Source of the DNA: Rhodobacterales bacterium HKCCE2091
GTDB lineage: Bacteria > Pseudomonadota > Alphaproteobacteria > Rhodobacterales > Rhodobacteraceae
Assembly (NCBI GenBank): GCA_015689685.1
Contig: WVSL01000016.1
Span: 32,471 to 96,470 of the forward strand
DNA: 64,000 nt
Direction of reading: 5' to 3'
The position numbers and the translations under genes were made by a program. Of this stretch, positions 60,287-64,000 are shown piece by piece. Numbering within the stretch: position 1 is the stretch's first letter; every line of letters begins with the position of its first letter. The notes beneath the pieces were generated by a model. It was not told the origin of the DNA and ran no database searches. It worked only from the letters and a program-made list of their open reading frames with translations.

Positions 60287-61273
60287 ATGAGCGGTCTCTT
60301 GGCCTTGCTGGACGACGTGGCGGCGATCGCGAAGATCGCGGCGACCTCGGTCGACGACGTGATCGGGCAGGCCTCCAAGGCCGGGGCCAAGGCCGCCGGC
60401 GCGGTGATCGACGACGCCGCGGTGACGCCGAAATACGTCCACGGCTTTTCCGCCGAGCGAGAACTGCCGATCGTGTGGCGGATCACGCGCGGTTCCATCT
60501 TCAACAAGATCGTGATCCTGCTGCCCGCCGCGATGCTGCTGTCGGCCTTCGCGCCCTGGGCGATCTACCCGCTCCTGATGCTCGGCGGGCTCTACCTGTG
60601 CTTCGAAGGGGCGGAGAAGATCTGGCACTGGATCTCGCCCGCCCACCACGACGTCGCGGAGCAGACGGAGAAGAAGAAGCTGACCGGCGCCCATCTCGAG
60701 GAACAGAAGGTGAAGGGCGCGATCAAGACCGACTTCATCCTGTCCGCCGAGATCATGACCATCGCGCTCGCGGCGCTGCCGACGGATGTCAGCATCGCGT
60801 TCCAGGCCGCGGCGCTGGCCATCGTCGGGCTCGGCATCACCGCGGTGGTCTACGGCTCGGTCGCGCTGATCGTGAAGGCCGACGATGTCGGCCTGCACAT
60901 GGCCGAGAACGGGCGGCTCGGCGCGACCCGGGCGGTGGGCCGCGGGATCGTCCACGGGATGCCGGGGTTCCTCGCCGTGCTGACCACGGTCGGGACCGCC
61001 GCGATGCTCTGGGTCGGCGGCTCCATCGTCGTCCACGCGCTGGCCGAGATCGGCTGGCACCTGCCCGAGGAGATCATCCACGACATCGCGGTCTCGGTCG
61101 CCCATGGCCTGCCCGAGAACCTGCACGGTGCGGCGGAATGGATAGTGACCGCGGCCATCGACGGCGTGCTCGGCATCCTGATCGGCCTGGCGCTGATCCC
61201 GATCGTGACCCGCGTCATCGCCCCGGCCTGGCGCGCGGTCTCGGGCGGCAAGGGCGATGCCAGCGCGCACTGA
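60287..61273 (+). CDS. DUF808 membrane protein (YedI-like)
   Basis: A 328-aa integral membrane protein. The opening GLLALLDDVAAIAKIAATSVDD and the segment KAGAKAAGAVIDDAAVTPKYV are the DUF808 hallmark. Membrane segments follow around 75-110, 165-205, 225-255 and 285-310. Function of the family is unknown. Start ATG 60287 with GAAGGA 8 nt upstream. Confidence 0.9.
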   Translation: MSGLLALLDDVAAIAKIAATSVDDVIGQASKAGAKAAGAVIDDAAVTPKYVHGFSAERELPIVWRITRGSIFNKIVILLPAAMLLSAFAPWAIYPLLMLGGLYLCFEGAEKIWHWISPAHHDVAEQTEKKKLTGAHLEEQKVKGAIKTDFILSAEIMTIALAALPTDVSIAFQAAALAIVGLGITAVVYGSVALIVKADDVGLHMAENGRLGATRAVGRGIVHGMPGFLAVLTTVGTAAMLWVGGSIVVHALAEIGWHLPEEIIHDIAVSVAHGLPENLHGAAEWIVTAAIDGVLGILIGLALIPIVTRVIAPAWRAVSGGKGDASAH

Positions 61274-61342
61274 GCGCGCAGCTCCCCGGTTCGCGACACC
61301 CGAACAGGACGAAGGCCGCCCGCATTCCGCGCGCGGACTTCG

Positions 61343-61383
61343 CCTTCTTCATCCTTCAAATATTCCCCGCCGGAGGCATCCGG
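61343..61383 (-). repeat. CCTCCGGCGGGG-type Rhodobacterales intergenic element
   Basis: Read on the minus strand: CCGGATGCCTCCGGCGGGG, then AATATTTGAAGGATGAAGAAG. I recall very similar sequences as frequent intergenic elements in Rhodobacteraceae genomes (not checked). A small stem CCGGA-GGCA-TCCGG is at 61370-61383. It sits between the convergent DUF808 and tkt genes. Confidence 0.5.
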
Positions 61384-61504
61384 CATCGCTACCGGACACG
61401 CGCCCGGTCCCTGCACAAAGGCGGTGCCGCCGACCGCGGCAGCGCGCCCCGGGGAGCGGCTCGCCCCTTGCGGGCGGGCCCGAGCCGGGGCGCCCGTCCG
61501 GGGA

Positions 61505-63529
61505 TTACAGCAGCGCCCTGACCTTCGCGGCGACGTTCTCGCCGGTGATGCCGAAGTGCTTGTAGAGATCGCCCGCGGGGGCGGAGGCGCCGAAGCTGTC
61601 CATGCCGACGAAATCGGCCTTCGCATCGCGGCCGCGCTCGCCGGTCAGCCAGCGGTCCCAGCCCTGCCGCACCCCGGCCTCGACCGCGACCCGCACCGCG
61701 CCGCCCGGCAGCACGCGCTTGCGCCAGGCCTCGTCCTGCGCGGCGAACAGCTCCATCGACGGCATGGACACGACGCGGGTGCCGATCCCGTCGGCTTCCA
61801 GCAGCGCCTTCGCCGCCATCGCCACCGCGACCTCGGACCCGGAGGCCAGCAGGATCGCCTGCCGCTTCGCGCCGGCCTCGGCCAGCACGTAGCCGCCCTG
61901 GGCGACCATGTTCTTCGCCTTGTGCTCGGTCCGAACGGTGGGAAGGCCCTGCCGCGACAACGCCAGCACGCTCGGCCGGTCGCCCGCCATCAGCGCGCAT
62001 TCCCAGGCCTCCGCGGTCTCCACCGTGTCGGCGGGGCGGAACACCAGCATGTTCGGCGTCGCCCGCAGCATCGCCAGGTGCTCGACCGGCTGGTGGGTCG
62101 GGCCGTCCTCGCCGAGACCGATGGAATCGTGGGTCATCACGTATTGCACCGAGATCCCCATGAGCGCCGACAGCCGCATCGCCGGCCGCGCGTAGTCGGC
62201 GAAGCACATGAAGGTGCCGCCGTAGGGGCGGACGCCGCCGTGCAGCGCCATCCCGTTCATCGCCGCGGCCATGCCGTGTTCGCGGATGCCGTAGTGGATG
62301 TAGCGGCCCTTGCGGTCCTCGGGCGCGAACACGCCCATGCCCGCGGTCAGGGTGTTGTTCGACCCGGTCAGGTCGGCCGATCCGCCGAGCGTTTCCGGCA
62401 GCAGCGGGTTGATCACCTCGAGTGTCATCTCCGAGGACTTGCGGGTGGCGACCTTGGGCGCGGTTTCCGACACCTGCTTCTTCAGCGCCTTGATCGTCGC
62501 CGACAGCTTCCGCGGCATCTCGCCGGCCTGCGCGCGGGCCCAGTCGGCCTGCTTGCCCGCCGACAGCGCGGCGAGGCGGGCTTCCCATGCCTCCCGCTCG
62601 GGGCGGCCGCGGCGGCCGATCTCTTCCCATTCCGCCTTGAGGTCGGCGGGGATCTCGAACGGGCCGGTGGTCCAGCCATAGGCGGCCTTGGCGCCCGCCA
62701 CCACGTCGTCGGCGGTCAGCGCGCCGTGGCCCTTGGCGGTGTCCTGCGCCGAGGAGCCGAGCGCGATATGCGTCGTCGCGATCACCAGCGCGGGTCGGTC
62801 CGACGCCTTCGCATCGGTCAGCGCGCGGTCGATGTCGTCGGCATCGTGGCCATCGCATTCGAACACGTCCCACCCGGCGGCCTCGAACCGCCCTTTCTGG
62901 TCGGTGATGTCCGCGATCGACACCTTGCCGTCGATGGTGATGCCGTTGTGGTCGAACACCACGATCAGCTTCGACAGCTTCTGCTTGCCGGCCAGCGCGA
63001 TCGCCTCGTGGCTGACGCCTTCCATCAGGCAGCCGTCACCGGCGAAAACCCAGGTGTGGTGGTCGACGACCTTCTTGCCCCAGCGGGCGCGCAGGCTCTC
63101 CTCGGCCATCGCGAAGCCGACCGCGTTGGCGAGACCCTGGCCGAGCGGGCCGGTGGTGGTCTCGATCCCCTTGGCGTGGCCGTATTCCGGGTGGCCCGCG
63201 GTGATCGCGCCCAGCTGGCGGAAATTCTTCACCTGGTCCAGCGTCATGTCCTCGAACCCGGTGAGGTGGAGGAGCGAATAGAGCAGCATCGAGCCGTGGC
63301 CGTTCGACAGGATGAAGCGGTCCCGGTCGGGCCAGTCAGGCGCCGCGGCGTCGAACTTCAGGTGCTTTTCCCACAGGACGGTCGCGATGTCGGCCATGCC
63401 CATCGGCATGCCGGAGTGGCCGGAATTGGCGGCGGCGACGGCGTCGAGGGCGAGCGCGCGGATGCAGGCCGCGCGGCGCCAGTGGCCGGGGTTCTTCGCG
63501 GCGAGGGCTTTCAGATCGACGGGTTCCAC
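61505..63529 (-). CDS. tkt: Transketolase
   Basis: A 674-aa TPP enzyme of the pentose phosphate and Calvin pathways. [21 protein letters not shown] site [14 protein letters not shown]...DHNGITIDG, Pyr-domain glutamate region [18 protein letters not shown], and C-terminal [20 protein letters not shown]. The start is GTG 63529 ([13 protein letters not shown]), 9 nt after an AAGGA site; the longer upstream frame lacks family character. Divergent from the last gene of the window. Confidence 0.96.
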   Translation of the reverse strand: MEPVDLKALAAKNPGHWRRAACIRALALDAVAAANSGHSGMPMGMADIATVLWEKHLKFDAAAPDWPDRDRFILSNGHGSMLLYSLLHLTGFEDMTLDQVKNFRQLGAITAGHPEYGHAKGIETTTGPLGQGLANAVGFAMAEESLRARWGKKVVDHHTWVFAGDGCLMEGVSHEAIALAGKQKLSKLIVVFDHNGITIDGKVSIADITDQKGRFEAAGWDVFECDGHDADDIDRALTDAKASDRPALVIATTHIALGSSAQDTAKGHGALTADDVVAGAKAAYGWTTGPFEIPADLKAEWEEIGRRGRPEREAWEARLAALSAGKQADWARAQAGEMPRKLSATIKALKKQVSETAPKVATRKSSEMTLEVINPLLPETLGGSADLTGSNNTLTAGMGVFAPEDRKGRYIHYGIREHGMAAAMNGMALHGGVRPYGGTFMCFADYARPAMRLSALMGISVQYVMTHDSIGLGEDGPTHQPVEHLAMLRATPNMLVFRPADTVETAEAWECALMAGDRPSVLALSRQGLPTVRTEHKAKNMVAQGGYVLAEAGAKRQAILLASGSEVAVAMAAKALLEADGIGTRVVSMPSMELFAAQDEAWRKRVLPGGAVRVAVEAGVRQGWDRWLTGERGRDAKADFVGMDSFGASAPAGDLYKHFGITGENVAAKVRALL

Positions 63530-63682
63530 GGGGCAGCATCCTTCCTGTCGGCGGGTCGGGCTTGGCTTTAGCAGAGGTTTTCCGGAGTGCAAGCGGCCTC
63601 CGGGCGGCCCGGTTCGGGGGTTTCGGGCCGTCCGGGGCGGGGGATTCCCGCGTGCCGCATGAGGTTCGCGGCGGAAACGGTT

Positions 63683-63701
63683 GCAAATTCGCGAACTTTG
63701 C
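63683..63701. promoter_or_regulatory. Near-palindrome between tkt and the coiled-coil gene
   Basis: GCAAATTCGCGAACTTTGC: a near-symmetric sequence around TTCGCGAA, with one inserted base on one side, in the only AT-richer patch of the 227-bp divergent region. Possible operator or promoter part for either gene. Confidence 0.35.
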
Positions 63702-63756
63702 GTTTGCCTCTCAGGACCGGGCCGCCGAAGTCCGGGGCAAAGAACCAAGGGGCGCC

Positions 63757-64000
63757 ATGGCCGAGGACAGCGTCGATCTGGAGACCATCACCGGGCTGGA
63801 GGCCCGCATCACCGCGGCGCTCGAACGGATCTCCGCGGCGGCGGCGGCGACCGCCATCGGCGGCCGGGATTCCGCGGCCGAGGCGCGGGCGGCGGTCGAG
63901 GCCGAGCGCGCGGAGGCGGCGGAGAACGCCCGCCGGATCGGCGCGCTGGAGGCCGAACTGGCCGAGGCCCAGGCCGCGCGCGAGATGCTGGAAGCCCGCG
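63757..64000 (+). CDS. Coiled-coil protein, truncated by window end
   Basis: First ~81 codons of a gene running out of the window. ATG 63757 opens [18 protein letters not shown], followed by a long Ala/Glu/Arg heptad-rich helix ([18 protein letters not shown], then [15 protein letters not shown]), clearly a coiled coil. In relatives a short coiled-coil protein precedes zapA next to tkt (recalled); that would predict a division-linked role. The family cannot be named from this piece. Confidence 0.75.
   Translation, partial: MAEDSVDLETITGLEARITAALERISAAAAATAIGGRDSAAEARAAVEAERAEAAENARRIGALEAELAEAQAAREMLEAR

Overview
The window is about 64 kb of very GC-rich DNA whose gene content and gene order point to an alphaproteobacterium of the Rhodobacterales (Roseobacter/Rhodobacter group). 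The main pointers are a Rhodobacter-type gene transfer agent (GTA) cluster ending next to cysE, the irr / fabA-fabB-fabI arrangement, a pyruvate dehydrogenase locus with an ftsB-like gene in front and a lipoyl-bearing E1-beta, a VPLPA/PEP-CTERM type protein, and a zf-CHCC (NDUFS6-like) protein. No tRNA, rRNA, CRISPR array, transposase or integrase was seen. Species-level identity is not claimed.

Layout. (1) 1-11680 (+): the 3' two thirds of a GTA structural operon, from the prohead protease (cut by the window edge) through major capsid, head-tail connectors, major tail protein, tail chaperones, a short tape measure, the baseplate/hub proteins, the NlpC/P60 peptidase and the 1456-aa 'megatron' host-interaction protein, then a DUF2793 protein and cysE. 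All reading frames are intact. (2) 12636-17772: typA (-), then irr (-) divergent from fabA-fabB-fabI (+), the anaerobic-type unsaturated fatty acid genes. (3) 17854-25215: catabolic genes. A translationally coupled trio (haloacid dehalogenase, alpha/beta hydrolase, PLP dehydratase) is followed by pcaD-pcaB (-), a zinc alcohol dehydrogenase and an enolase-superfamily dehydratase. (4) 25253-35423: a secretome island with four tandem RTX calcium-binding proteins sharing a leader motif, an OmpA-like lipoprotein, a three-domain SdrD-B-like protein with polyproline linkers, and three tandem paralogues of an unrecognised secreted family. No type I secretion transporter lies in the window.

(5) 35500-44153: an AraC/alkylguanine methyltransferase fusion, nth, a PfkB kinase, a subtilase, a divergent sulfotransferase / GT14 glycosyltransferase pair, an ABC ATPase, the zf-CHCC protein and the CTERM-anchored exported protein. 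(6) 44278-52802: polA (+), an AhpD-like protein, and the pdhA / 4-TM protein / pdhB / DUF5076 / pdhC locus (-) with ftsB upstream. (7) 52934-64000: aidB-like acyl-CoA dehydrogenase; a 571-bp intergenic region with a duplicated ~104-bp repeat; class I aldolase, pgk and gap, all (-); a four-gene PepSY / cytochrome b561 / membrane LuxR / miniprotein operon; DUF808; transketolase; and the start of a coiled-coil protein.

Physiologically, the 47-64 kb part gathers central carbon metabolism (aldolase, pgk, gap, tkt, pdh), with palindromes in front of several of these genes that could be sites for shared regulators. The intergenic DNA carries several structured repeats, mostly just after gene ends: a paired-hairpin element in two copies, a 140-bp nested palindrome, and a conserved CCTCCGGCGGGG-type element. 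All functional calls are from reading translated sequence by eye; no database search was run.
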